From NCBI GenBank assembly GCA_013036995.1, contig JAAOXG010000071.1, positions 1 to 41,968 of the forward strand: 41,968 nucleotides of DNA, given 5' to 3'. Made by a program: the position numbers and the translations under genes. This DNA is from Lacrimispora defluvii (lineage in GTDB: Bacteria; Bacillota; Clostridia; Lachnospirales; Lachnospiraceae). A model generated the notes under the pieces. The model had not been told where the DNA came from, did not search any database, and saw nothing but the letters and a program-made list of their open reading frames with translations. This document shows positions 7,959 through 15,572 of the stretch, piece by piece; the first letter of the stretch is position 1, and every line of letters starts with the position of its first letter.

Positions 7959-8134
7959 GATTTTTTCTGTTTGTACAGCATGGTAACCGCTCCGAGAACC
8001 ACGCCCACACCAGCACCAATGCAGAGCCACAAAACAAGGTTTTGAAGCAACGCACCCAGGACGATGCCTATTGCAGCACAGAGGCCGATGGATGTTCCCA
8101 TGTTCCAATAATCCGAAACCTTATGCTTTTTCAT
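7955..8134 (-). CDS. Small two-helix membrane protein
   Basis: 59-aa protein MKKHKVSDYWNMG followed by two hydrophobic stretches (GLCAAIGIVLGALL and LWLCIGAGVGVVLGAVTML) and a basic end. The start at 8134 has AAAGGAGG seven bases upstream; the longer reading to 8164 lacks a good site. It overlaps the serine hydrolase start by ATGA, so the two are translationally coupled. Inferred membrane helper of unknown role. Confidence 0.75.
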   Translation of the reverse strand: MKKHKVSDYWNMGTSIGLCAAIGIVLGALLQNLVLWLCIGAGVGVVLGAVTMLYKQKKS

Positions 8135-8223
8135 GTTTTTCCTCCTTTCACCGTTTCTCTGCACAGGTATCTGGCACCTTCCACCGGAATACCCATGCGT
8201 TCGGCAGTTTGCTCAACTGTCAT
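8131..8223 (-). CDS. 30-aa ORF, HTH-like, overlapping both neighbours
   Basis: Starts at the ATG within CATGACAGTTGA at the end of the preceding gene and ends with TGA overlapping the next ATG. It reads MTVEQTAERMGIPVEGARYL then a short tail. The first 20 residues resemble one helix-turn-helix unit. Its tight coupling at both ends suggests it is translated, but the size is marginal and it could be a relic of a longer regulator. Confidence 0.4.
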   Translation of the reverse strand: MTVEQTAERMGIPVEGARYLCRETVKGGKT

Positions 8224-8587
8224 GCCGCTTGAAATGAATCGCCTTACGACGGGGTCTTACAAAAAATGAAACAATTCCACCCAGGCACAGCAGCAGCAAA
8301 ACACACCATATAAACAGCAAGGTGTTTTCTCTGTTTACGATTCGAATCAGTTGTGCTGCCATTTCCTCGCCGGTTGCTGCCATAGCACCCGGATGATTGA
8401 AGTAATTCGCAGGTATGCGCGATTGACCGTAGGCATATTCCTCCCTTATCCATTCCACACCCGTCCATCTGTCAATGTATCGGCTTCCACCATCGTATGT
8501 ATCAAATCGGTCGTATCTAAAAACCATCGCCCCAAGCAAAACGACCAGCAACAACAGCGATACGGATAAAATCCCTACTTTTCTCAT
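8213..8587 (-). CDS. Two-TM membrane protein of unknown function
   Basis: 124-aa protein with an N-terminal membrane helix (ILSVSLLLLVVLLGAMVF), an extracytoplasmic loop of about 65 residues rich in Tyr, Arg and Asp, and a second helix (TLLFIWCVLLLLCLGGIVSF) ending in a basic cytoplasmic tail (RPRRKAIHFKRH). Not recognised. Fourth gene of the MarR operon; its stop overlaps the 30-aa ORF start. Confidence 0.75.
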   Translation of the reverse strand: MRKVGILSVSLLLLVVLLGAMVFRYDRFDTYDGGSRYIDRWTGVEWIREEYAYGQSRIPANYFNHPGAMAATGEEMAAQLIRIVNRENTLLFIWCVLLLLCLGGIVSFFVRPRRKAIHFKRHDS

Positions 8588-8672
8588 GATTGCGCGTCCT
8601 TTCTAAATTATAAAAGTAGTGGAGGGATGCATCTGTCCCACATTCCCCTTCGAATTATTGGATAAAGCCGGT

Positions 8673-9098
8673 TTATTTTCTCACGCTCTCTATGTCACCT
8701 ACCGGAAGCCAGTCGTCCATGTTGCCGTATTCGCTCCGATCAATGGAAAACGGGGCAACTTCGTATAATTTCTCGATTTCCATCAGCACAAGATAGCGTT
8801 TACCGCCCCAACGCTTCATTTGATTTGGAGTGAGACAGAGATTTTTCTGATGCTCCGCAATGAGCTTTTGTGATTCTTGTTCGGTCAGTTTTTCTGAATT
8901 GAATACGCCTTTTACCGTGGCGCAGGCTCTCACCAGCCCGTCGCCGCTGTTTTCTATAAACCAGAGAACATCTCCCGCATAAACTCGTCCGTGCGGCAGC
9001 TTTCTTCCTGCTGCCCCGCGGATAATCATGCTTTTTTCACCGCTCAGCAGTTTCTCCAGTTCTTTTTCCTTTGCGTCAAGATATACAACGTGATCCAT
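8673..9098 (-). CDS. PUA/ASCH-like domain protein
   Basis: 141-aa soluble protein whose pattern fits the PUA-like superfamily (ASCH/EVE): an early IIRGAAGRKLPHGRVYAGDV with the G-R/K...GD turn, LWFIE strand, RACATVKGVF strand, and a late WGGKRYLVLMEIEKLYEV strand. Such domains bind RNA or modified nucleotides. Lies between the DUF6544-like protein and the membrane protein in one operon. The fold call is by pattern only; ligand unknown. Confidence 0.55.
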   Translation of the reverse strand: MDHVVYLDAKEKELEKLLSGEKSMIIRGAAGRKLPHGRVYAGDVLWFIENSGDGLVRACATVKGVFNSEKLTEQESQKLIAEHQKNLCLTPNQMKRWGGKRYLVLMEIEKLYEVAPFSIDRSEYGNMDDWLPVGDIESVRK

Positions 9099-9128
9099 CG
9101 GTAAGTCTCCTTCTTCAAATAATCGGTT

Positions 9129-9989
9129 TTATTGGTAATGGATATCGACTGCTGCCTCGTTTTGATTGAAATATACGCAGTCCCCGGCTTCATAGTGCCA
9201 TACGGATTGGATGACTTTTGGCTGCAAAAGACCGTTAACGATGTGATACTCACGAAAATAAGCCGACCAGTCCGCCTTGGTTTCTTTGCCCGACATATCG
9301 ATCGCCGTCCTGTTGCTTGTGCGAAAAGCAAGCAATTCTCCGGCTTCGGAAAACGTAAAAATGCCGCTTGCAGAAACCCCTTCCCAGGTGATTGTTGCCT
9401 TTGCCTGTTTATCATCCATTGATTCCCAGCATACAAAATTCTGCAGAGCGGCGTTCGGCACCATTAAACACTCCGCAAGCCAGGTGACGAGGCAGGCGCG
9501 GTCCATTTCTTCCCCCCTCTGATCAAATAACGGGATAACCTTGGCCAGCGTGCCTTTCATACCGCCCCTGCCGTTTTCATAGGAATCCAGTCCCTCAAAC
9601 GGGACGCCGGACAAGTAGGAAGAGATCAGAGCAAACCGTTCAGGCTTCCGGACAAGATTCATCTGCTTATAGTCAATTCTGATTGTCTTTGTTTCAGACA
9701 TCACAAAATCCACATTGGTCAGCGAGGCCCTCATATATGCCATTTTGGGTGTTCCAAGATATCCGCAGTATTCAAAATACCGCTGAACGGGTGCGGGCAG
9801 TCTTTCTATGTCTGCCTGCGTGAATACCTCGGACACATCCTGTGTATCTTTGGCCTTTTCTCCTGTGATATGACTAAATCTGGCTGCTGTTGGTGAGAAG
9901 GGGATGCAGATAAATATTACAACCCCTAATAGCAACAAAAGTACTGTTATGATTGCAATCCACATCCCATTACGCTTCCTCTTCTTCAT
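9129..9989 (-). CDS. DUF6544/DUF6920-like membrane-anchored protein
   Basis: 286-aa protein with a basic start and single membrane helix (MWIAIITVLLLLLGVVIFIC), then a large extracytoplasmic domain. The sequence LPAPVQRYFEYCGYLG is the hallmark opening of the DUF6544 group, followed by IDYKQMNLVRKPERFALI and later WEGVSASGIFTFSEAGELLA. Start at 9989 (ATGAAGAAGAGG), preceded by GGAGCGC and overlapping the end of the marR frame by 20 bases; the longer frame to 10037 lies inside marR. Function not known for the family. Confidence 0.7.
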   Translation of the reverse strand: MKKRKRNGMWIAIITVLLLLLGVVIFICIPFSPTAARFSHITGEKAKDTQDVSEVFTQADIERLPAPVQRYFEYCGYLGTPKMAYMRASLTNVDFVMSETKTIRIDYKQMNLVRKPERFALISSYLSGVPFEGLDSYENGRGGMKGTLAKVIPLFDQRGEEMDRACLVTWLAECLMVPNAALQNFVCWESMDDKQAKATITWEGVSASGIFTFSEAGELLAFRTSNRTAIDMSGKETKADWSAYFREYHIVNGLLQPKVIQSVWHYEAGDCVYFNQNEAAVDIHYQ

Positions 9990-10431
9990 ATTTGCGCTCC
10001 ATTTTGTTGACATTCTTCTCAAGTTCCTCCATTGCACTGGTTAACGACGTCAGATCCTCTGCTGAGAACCCGTCAAATAGCTCTTCAAGAAAGCGTCGTT
10101 CCATTTCATTGCGCGACTCTAAATGCTCCAGGCAGGTGTCTGTCAGGTGGATACGAATCGCTCTCGCGTCGTTTACGTCTTTCTCCATAAAAACAAAGCC
10201 TTGCTTTTCGAGCAGCAATGCGATTTTCTTGACGTTCTGCCGTGAGCTGCCAATTCGAGCGGCAACCTGGGACAACGTAGGCGTATGGCTCTCGCATCTC
10301 AGCACGCCGGTGAGAAATATCCATTGCTTGACCGTAAGTTGGGGGTCCAGCTTATCTCCAAGGTTTTGCATTTTATTTGACAATAGAAAGATCATACCAA
10401 ACGCATATGCCTTTTTTTCCTGCGCATCCAT
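9970..10431 (-). CDS. MarR-family transcriptional regulator
   Basis: 153-aa winged-helix regulator: dimer helix at the start (KAYAFGMIFLLSNKMQNLGD), then LTVKQWIFLTGVL, the HTH TPTLSQVAARIGSSRQNVKK, recognition helix and wing (IALLLEKQGFVFMEKDVNDARAIRIHLT), and a C-terminal dimerisation helix. It heads the seven-gene operon down to 6462 and very likely binds the paired palindromes that overlap its own promoter at 10462-10499, giving autorepression relieved by a ligand. Confidence 0.92.
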   Translation of the reverse strand: MDAQEKKAYAFGMIFLLSNKMQNLGDKLDPQLTVKQWIFLTGVLRCESHTPTLSQVAARIGSSRQNVKKIALLLEKQGFVFMEKDVNDARAIRIHLTDTCLEHLESRNEMERRFLEELFDGFSAEDLTSLTSAMEELEKNVNKMERKYEEEEA

Positions 10432-10461
10432 CGATATCGCTCCTCATATTTAGATATATTA

Positions 10462-10509
10462 GTAACAGGTTACTAATTATAGTATAGGTAACCTGTTACC
10501 ATTTGTCAA
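10462..10509 (-). promoter_or_regulatory. Promoter of the marR operon with two operator palindromes
   Basis: Minus-strand -35 TTGACA (10504-10509) and -10 TATACT (10481-10486) with a 17-base spacer. Palindrome GTAACCTGTTAC (10488-10499) fills the spacer, and GTAACAGGTTAC (10462-10473) lies just downstream of the -10, near the start point. Their centres are 26 bases apart, about two and a half helical turns. A MarR dimer on each would block RNA polymerase. Confidence 0.8.
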
Positions 10510-10560
10510 GTGAATCTTTTTTTGCGGCAGGGTGCTGCGCTTATGCAATTTGGGGAACTA

Positions 10561-11447
10561 TCAAAAGCATCTCTTAATCTCATCGACAAAGATGGCTGTG
10601 CCCACCTTTCCGGCGGACTCAATTTGTTTCCTTAGAAGAATAGAGCCACCGCCCACGAAAATAATCTTGCCGGCCCGCAGGTCAATCATCCGCTCACACA
10701 GTTTGCTGAATAAATCTGAGACGAATACCTGGGCGCTGTTATGTACGATTTTTATAACTTCCGCTCTGTATTGAGTCTCTTTTCCCATCAGGATAGCATC
10801 AATATCCGCTTCCTCCAGAAGCAGGTCGAAATCCGCGTTGACCTTGGACTTCACTTGGTTATACAGCATAGTGACACCGTTTTCAAGTGAATCGCAGGTA
10901 GACCAATCCGCTGTGCCATAGCTGATTTGCAGATAGTCGGCCGTGAAACCGCCGATATCGAGAAGCGTGGCTTTGGGCAGCGTACTCAACTGCAATTGCT
11001 TGAAGACCGGCGCGGTGGCGACGAGCGCCTGCGGGAAGCATACCGCCTCGTTGATGTAAATTGAATACACTTTCCCGTTCAGCGTATACTCCACCACATC
11101 CCGGCCAAGAAAGTACCGTGAGAATTTTTCGTGCTGCGTCCCGAAGTGAGCAGGCAGGAGCCCGATGGCGAGCTGCACATCAACGATCTCATCGGGAGAA
11201 TAAACCCCTACCGCCTCGATTTCATATGCAATGGCGAACAGCGTGAGTGTGAAGAACCTCTCATCCTGAGTCTTATCTCGCATATACGGGATACGCCGGT
11301 CGGAAAGCGTATAATACTTTCTTTATAGCGTAGGATCGTGTCTCCGAAGGGGGGCTTGGTATCGCTCTCCATGAGGCCGGAGGTAAAGGTTTTATGGGCA
11401 CACTTTATCAATTTGTTCCCGTGGTCAATAGCTATTAACATTATCAT
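10561..11447 (-). pseudogene. ParM/StbA-like actin-family gene with a frameshift
   Basis: The reading frame starting at 11447 (MIMLIAIDHGNKLIKCAHK, phosphate-1 loop of the actin fold; AAAGGAG upstream) runs to RYK near 11325. The next frame carries on with KYYTLSDRRIPYMRDKTQ and the rest of a ParM-like protein: LLDIGGFTADYL (phosphate-2) and KIIFVGGGSILL (adenosine motif). One base appears lost in AAAGAAAG (about 11318-11327), where related proteins would read RYKGKYY. ParM proteins polymerise to separate plasmid copies, so this may be a relic of a plasmid or an ICE stability function. A sequencing error would produce the same picture. Confidence 0.8.
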
Positions 11448-11539
11448 ATCAGCTCCTTTTGCTTTATACTTGTTTTTTACGGTTTTAACACGCATTAGTT
11501 CAACAAAATCAGCAAAGAAATTTATTTGGCATATAGCGC

Positions 11540-11566
11540 AAAAAGCGCTTGGATTATTCCAAGCGC
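11540..11566 (-). terminator. Rho-independent terminator downstream of the ABC permease fragment
   Basis: On the minus strand GCGCTTGGA/TCCAAGCGC make a 9-bp perfect stem with loop ATAA, followed by five T. It would stop transcription coming from the permease fragment. The rest of the 11448-11749 gap holds only one copy of the 27-bp repeat. Confidence 0.7.
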
Positions 11567-11570
11567 CTTT

Positions 11571-11597
11571 ATTGCGTGAGTCACGTTATCAGTTCAA
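11571..11597. repeat. Copy 1 of a 27-bp imperfect direct repeat
   Basis: ATTGCGTGAGTCACGTTATC plus AGTTCAA, matching 12096-12122 at 21 of 27 positions, five of the six differences being transitions. The two copies bracket the permease fragment. Confidence 0.55.
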
Positions 11598-11749
11598 GAC
11601 AGCAAATCAACTCATTTTCGGATAAATTTATTAGAATCTTTTGTGAAAACAATCCACTGAAACTCAGGTATAGTAGTCGTCAATGGTGGCTTTGGGGGAG
11701 GGCCATCCTCTTTTAGCAGTTGGGGGATTTATCAAGGAAACATAAGCGA

Positions 11750-12073
11750 TTATAATTCTTTACGTTGAAAAATCTTTATAGATATTGTCAACGAAGCACC
11801 AAAAATCACTGCACTCGATGCTGCCAATATTATGTTCTTTAAATATATTGGTATTGCCGCCAGCGCCTTAAAATCAATGCCCGCCATGAAATCACCGAAC
11901 AGAGTTGGCCCCAGTGAAAACAGGATGATGATTGTCATAATTAAGAACCTTGCTTTTACAAATCCATATTTCACTTCAATAGGCATATATACTCCATACA
12001 TAACAGCTCCGATCAGCAGTATGGACAGAACAGAGGTCAGTCCAAGGAGTTTATCCGGGGAAGTAAGCAGCAT
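11750..12073 (-). pseudogene. C-terminal fragment of an ABC-2 type permease
   Basis: 107 aa with three hydrophobic helices and the sequence YMPIEVKYGFVKARFLIM, which resembles the conserved P-x-x-x-KFGxEKAR segment of ABC-2 permease (ABC2_membrane_5) proteins, normally preceded by about 100 residues and several more helices. No ribosome binding site precedes the ATG at 12073; the frame stays open into the 27-bp repeat at 12096-12122, so the N-terminal half was lost at or near that repeat. No ATPase gene is adjacent. Confidence 0.55.
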
Positions 12074-12095
12074 TACAATCGTATATTGCGCAATT

Positions 12096-12122
12096 ATTGC
12101 GTGAACCGCGTTCTCAACTCAA
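12096..12122. repeat. Copy 2 of the 27-bp imperfect direct repeat
   Basis: ATTGCGTGAACCGCGTTCTC plus AACTCAA. The minus strand reads FELRTRFTQ then stop; copy 1 reads LELIT-stop-LTQ, so the repeat may descend from one coding C-terminus. Confidence 0.55.
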
Positions 12123-12162
12123 AGCAGAAGGACTTGCCGCTTTCTGGCAAGTCCTTCTGCTT
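12122..12162. other. 17-bp perfect hairpin in decayed sequence
   Basis: AAGCAGAAGGACTTGCC (12122-12138) pairs perfectly with GGCAAGTCCTTCTGCTT (12146-12162) across a 7-base loop. Only three T follow on the minus strand and fewer on the plus, so it is a weak terminator candidate. The minus strand through it also reads as peptide MKKQKDLPESGKSFCFELRT. Confidence 0.6.
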
Positions 12163-12180
12163 CTTCATGGGCTGAATGTT

Positions 12181-12330
12181 CTATAAATTCGAGATGCCAT
12201 TCGTTTTGAAGTCCAGCATATCCCTGACCGGCTCGATGATGGTTGGCTTACCCGTGACGGCAGAGATGAAAAGCTCTCCACAGTCGGGATTGGGTGCGTA
12301 GATCAAAATCTGCGGCTTGACCTATTTTAT
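12181..12330 (-). pseudogene. Short decayed coding fragment
   Basis: Minus-strand frame between two TAG codons reads QILIYAPNPDCGELFISAVT then GKPTIIEPVRDMLDF. It looks like genuine protein sequence without a start codon or ribosome binding site; no family recognised. It shares the stretch 12074-12398 with the hairpin and repeat; nothing else is seen there. Confidence 0.3.
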
Positions 12331-12398
12331 GGCTTTCAGGTCATACGGTTTTTGCAGCCAGACTATCAATAGCACATGAAGTTTCTTAAACCTTCGGC

Positions 12399-12641
12399 TT
12401 AAATATCTGAATTCTCTATACCGAATTGTGCCCTATATGCCAGATGTTCCCGTTCCAGCCGTTTCCATTCCTCGTTTGCTTGCTCAAACTCCGATAGGGC
12501 CTCTTTCATCTGCGGCGAATCGTAGGGGACCTTTTTCTCTACCAATCGCCGTAGTTTTTCCTTACGCTTTTCCACGGTCAGTCCCAGGGTATAGAGTCTG
12601 CCTGCCTGCTTAACCAGCTTTGCCTTTTCTTTTGCTGTCAT
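12399..12641 (-). CDS. Small coiled-coil protein of unknown function
   Basis: 80-aa, highly charged, almost wholly helical protein (EKAKLVKQAGRLYTLGLTVE, then EEWKRLEREHLAYRAQFGIE). GGAGGAAGATAGAA precedes the ATG. Last gene on the leftward ICE block, after the XRE repressor. Not recognised beyond being a typical small ICE protein; possibly a partner of the repressor. Confidence 0.65.
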   Translation of the reverse strand: MTAKEKAKLVKQAGRLYTLGLTVEKRKEKLRRLVEKKVPYDSPQMKEALSEFEQANEEWKRLEREHLAYRAQFGIENSDI

Positions 12642-12729
12642 TTCTATCTTCCTCCGTTTGTAACTCCATAATTATTTTTGTATCATTATAAGCTACAACC
12701 CAAGAAAAAAGCAAGACAAACAAGACATG

Positions 12730-12757
12730 AAAAAAGAGTCTCTTTTTCAGAGACTCT
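12730..12757 (-). terminator. Rho-independent terminator after the XRE gene
   Basis: AGAGTCTCT/AGAGACTCT form a 9-bp perfect stem with a 5-base loop, followed on the minus strand by six T. It ends transcription of the XRE gene at 12774. Confidence 0.8.
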
Positions 12758-12773
12758 CCTTCGTTTACTTTCG

Positions 12774-13106
12774 CTATTCTTTTGTGGTGGTGTGCCGGAT
12801 CATTACCTCCACCATTTCGCTGATCATCTCAATCTGCTCCGGTGCAAGATGCTTGAACTGCTTGCCGAGCTGTTCTACACTGTCGGGTATGACGGGATTG
12901 TCCAGAAGATCCCCCAGCAGATAATCCGCCGAGGTTCCCAGCACGTTGCATATCTTCAGAAAGAGAGAAAAGCTGGGCAGGCTGCCGCCGCTTTCGATCC
13001 TGCGAATATGCACTGCATTCACTTCACACAATTCCGATAGCTGTTCAGAGGTCAAGCCCTTACTTTTACGCAATTGGTTGATCCTTTTTCCCAATGCCTG
13101 CTTCAT
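12774..13106 (-). CDS. XRE-family repressor of the mobile element
   Basis: 110-aa protein with an N-terminal Cro/C1 HTH (LGKRINQLRKSKGLTSEQLS, then HIRRIESGGSLPSFSLFLKI, ADYLLGDLLD) and a helical C-terminal part for dimerisation. AGGTGAG precedes the ATG. It has its own terminator and an upstream region with repeated CTTTTGTAA/TTACAAAG boxes, indicating separate autoregulation; it probably keeps the transfer genes quiet. Confidence 0.9.
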   Translation of the reverse strand: MKQALGKRINQLRKSKGLTSEQLSELCEVNAVHIRRIESGGSLPSFSLFLKICNVLGTSADYLLGDLLDNPVIPDSVEQLGKQFKHLAPEQIEMISEMVEVMIRHTTTKE

Positions 13107-13121
13107 TCTATTCTCACCTCA

Positions 13122-13217
13122 CTTTTGTAACATGAAATTTTTCTTTGTGCATTACCAGTTTACAAAGATTATCTTACTGAAAATAGCTTTTGTAATGTTA
13201 CACAAAAACATACAAAG
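13122..13217. promoter_or_regulatory. Operator-like repeats upstream of the XRE gene
   Basis: Four related boxes: CTTTTGTAAC (13122-13131), GTTTACAAAG (13158-13167, inverted), CTTTTGTAAT (13187-13196) and TACAAAG (13211-13217, inverted). Alternating orientation and spacing of 20-36 bases suggest repressor binding sites for the XRE protein. Confidence 0.5.
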
Positions 13218-13250
13218 ATACATTTTGTTCTTTCTCTGTGATAAATATTT

Positions 13251-13286
13251 TTAGAGTGAGAGGTTCTGGTGGGTTCACAGTGAACC
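13251..13286. repeat. Copy B of the 36-39 bp direct repeat with palindromic core
   Basis: TTAGAGTGAGA (13251-13261) followed by the palindrome GGTTCACAGTGAACC (13272-13286), matching copy A at 3987-4025. A further GGGTTCA half-site follows at 13293-13299. It lies just downstream of the winged-helix gene at 13359. Confidence 0.6.
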
Positions 13287-13358
13287 GCACCTGGGTTCAG
13301 CGAAGAAGCGGAATACCCCCTTGGCGGGAAATTCGTCTTTTCGCTTTGCCGCAGTCTG

Positions 13359-13625
13359 CTATTTTCTTAATACAAATCGGTTAGAGGTATTGCTCCCATT
13401 CTCACGGTAGCGTGGTTCCTTTTCAATCAGTCCAGCCTTGACCAGATCATGTAAGGCACGCTTGACGGTACTGCGGGAGAGCTGCAAGTCGGTAGCAATG
13501 GTCTTTACCGCAGGCCAGCAGTCCGCTCCCTTACCAGCGCGGTCTTTAAGGTACATATAGACAGCCCTCGCCCGGTGGGGAAGCTCATCGGGCGGGGCGG
13601 AATAGAGATGGTTGAAGTAGCTCAT
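13359..13625 (-). CDS. Winged helix-turn-helix protein (replication-initiator-like)
   Basis: 88-aa winged helix protein: PHRARAVYMYLKDRAGKGAD, then CWPAVKTIATDLQLSRSTVK as HTH, and ALHDLVKAGLIEKEPRYREN as recognition helix and wing. This HTH_36-type domain occurs in replication initiators and small regulators of Firmicutes mobile elements. It follows the coupling-protein gene by 12 bases, so it is the downstream gene of that operon. Possibly only the DNA-binding part of a longer ancestral protein, because the sequence past its stop still reads like a coding tail (see repeat B). Confidence 0.75.
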   Translation of the reverse strand: MSYFNHLYSAPPDELPHRARAVYMYLKDRAGKGADCWPAVKTIATDLQLSRSTVKRALHDLVKAGLIEKEPRYRENGSNTSNRFVLRK

Positions 13626-13637
13626 GGAAACGCTCCT

Positions 13638-15461
13638 TTACGTTTTGAGTATGGATCGGCGGCGCATGGTGTTTTCGGCGGGTTCTACTACCGGGGTATG
13701 AAGGGTTCCCGTTCCGGTCGGCAGCTCCAATATCTCCCCGGTTTCCTCATCCACCATAAGGCAGGCCGTGTGCTTGCGGACGATGTTTTCCTCCAGTGTC
13801 TGCTTATCGGCATATACTACTTTTCGGTGCGCCTTTTCCTCTACGGTATAAGGTGATCCAAAGCGGATGCCCCAATCAAGGAACAGCCGCAGCTTTGTCC
13901 GCATAGGGTGGGTGCCGGTTTTCATGACAACGAAGCTGCCTTTGGGAATGGACTTGAGTTCATCAGGCGTCATGAGGGGACGCTCCATCATCTGCAAGGA
14001 CTGGCTGGGATCATTCTTTCCACGGCTCACGCTGCCGCTCATGACTGTGCGGCTACCCAATGCCTTACTCAGTACCTCGGCAGTCTGGCTGTTGGGGGCG
14101 AAGCCGCCGAAGATGGTGTCCTGGCAGTTGTCCACAATAATTTCCGAGCCCTCCTTGCCGTAATTCTTTTCGAGTTGACCGAAGGACTGTATGATCGGCA
14201 CCATAGAAAGCCGGCGTGAGCGTGAGGCGCTAAAAATTAATTCGAGCGATTCAATGGCTGGAAGCGTTCCGAGCTCATCACAGTAGAACATCACGCGGTT
14301 TTTCAGCTTGCCGCCGTTTTCATCCGCAACTGCGAGGATCTCCCGGTAGAGCTGCTGGATCATAAGCGATACCATAAAATACTTGGTCAAATCTTCTTCG
14401 GGAAGCACGATAAACAGTGCGGATTTTTCCTTGCAGAACTTTTCCGCATCGATGGCTGTTTCAAAGCAGAGTATCTGTTCCATTTCGCTGTCGAGAAAAG
14501 AGTTGAGCCTTGAAAGCACGGTGGAGAGAACCGATGCCATAGCCTGCTCCGCAGAGTTGAGGGCGGCTCCTGCAAACCACCGGGCCTTGTGGTCGGACGG
14601 CAGTTTGTCCATGAGGAGCTGAAACTGGCTTTTGCCCTTTACCTTGCTGGGCGCCAGTAAGTCCTGTACCAGCTTGAACACACTGATGATATGGCGGCAG
14701 TCCACCTTTTCCTCATCCTTCTCAGTGGGCGGCAGATATTCGGCAATCAGCAGGATCACAGAGGACAGGAGTCCTTCGGCGGCATCGTAGAAAAACTGAT
14801 TCTGTCCATAATTTTCGCCGCTGGCATTGATGATGGTCTTGGAGATGATTTTGGCATATTTCTCTGCTTTTGCCTTTGCCACAAGGTTGTTTTCATCGGC
14901 AAGGTATTGGTCCATGTAGGTGTTGACCAGATGGAGCATATTATTGCCGTCCGAGCGGGTGGGGTTTCTGAGGTCGATGACCGCCACACGGTAGCCGTAG
15001 TAATCGCGGGCGATGGCTCCGTAGTTTCTATATAGGTCGCCCTTGGTGTCGGTGGTCAGGAAGCTCATACCGGAGGCACAGGCGTATTCCAGATTGGGGT
15101 ATAAAAAGTATGCGGTTTTACCCACACCGGATGCGCCGATCATGAGGCAATGGACATCATCCACGTCCACCAGTGCAGTGACCTTGTTCTTCGCTCCTAT
15201 ACTTCCGAGAATAATGCCCTGCTCAGCGTCGGTGGGGAGGCATTGTCCCTGCCGCCACAGCTCCGGCTGAAAGGGGATGTGCTGATAGGTATTTTTGATT
15301 TCCTGCTTTGAGGCGAACCGTGCGGTACCATACTGGCCGTCACCCACCGTGCGGGATTTGATACCGTTTAAGGTGTAGTAGTGTGCCAAAAGAGAAAGGC
15401 CGCCGATGACGCAAAACATCACGGCGGCCGCTGCAATCAGGATATAGACTTGAGATGGCAT
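13638..15461 (-). CDS. virD4: VirD4/TraG-type conjugal transfer coupling ATPase
   Basis: 607-aa type IV coupling protein that brings the relaxase-DNA complex to the secretion channel. One or two N-terminal membrane helices (residues about 6-27), then TVGDGQYGTARFAS, Walker A GASGVGKT (109-116), the following FLTTDTKGDLYRNYG segment typical of TraG/VirD4, Walker B-like RVMFYCDELGTLPAI, and a Q-rich later motif SRRLSMVPIIQSFGQLEKNY. Length is normal for the short Gram-positive T4CPs of Tn1549-like ICEs. AAGGAG precedes the ATG. Together with VirB4, TrbL and the relaxase it defines a conjugative rather than merely mobilizable element. Confidence 0.95.
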   Translation of the reverse strand: MPSQVYILIAAAAVMFCVIGGLSLLAHYYTLNGIKSRTVGDGQYGTARFASKQEIKNTYQHIPFQPELWRQGQCLPTDAEQGIILGSIGAKNKVTALVDVDDVHCLMIGASGVGKTAYFLYPNLEYACASGMSFLTTDTKGDLYRNYGAIARDYYGYRVAVIDLRNPTRSDGNNMLHLVNTYMDQYLADENNLVAKAKAEKYAKIISKTIINASGENYGQNQFFYDAAEGLLSSVILLIAEYLPPTEKDEEKVDCRHIISVFKLVQDLLAPSKVKGKSQFQLLMDKLPSDHKARWFAGAALNSAEQAMASVLSTVLSRLNSFLDSEMEQILCFETAIDAEKFCKEKSALFIVLPEEDLTKYFMVSLMIQQLYREILAVADENGGKLKNRVMFYCDELGTLPAIESLELIFSASRSRRLSMVPIIQSFGQLEKNYGKEGSEIIVDNCQDTIFGGFAPNSQTAEVLSKALGSRTVMSGSVSRGKNDPSQSLQMMERPLMTPDELKSIPKGSFVVMKTGTHPMRTKLRLFLDWGIRFGSPYTVEEKAHRKVVYADKQTLEENIVRKHTACLMVDEETGEILELPTGTGTLHTPVVEPAENTMRRRSILKT

Positions 15462-15572
15462 GGGAAACTCCTTTCTTTTCAGTTGATTTAGTGGTAAAAT
15501 TGTTGAAAAAACATACTGTATTAAATTGTACAGGATAGCGATAAACAGGAATTTGCAAAGGAGGAAACATCA

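Noticed and set aside
6462-8108. Longer start for the serine hydrolase at 8108
   Set aside because: The first 50 codons overlap the small membrane gene in another frame and read like noise; a signal peptide begins at 7958 with ATGA coupling.
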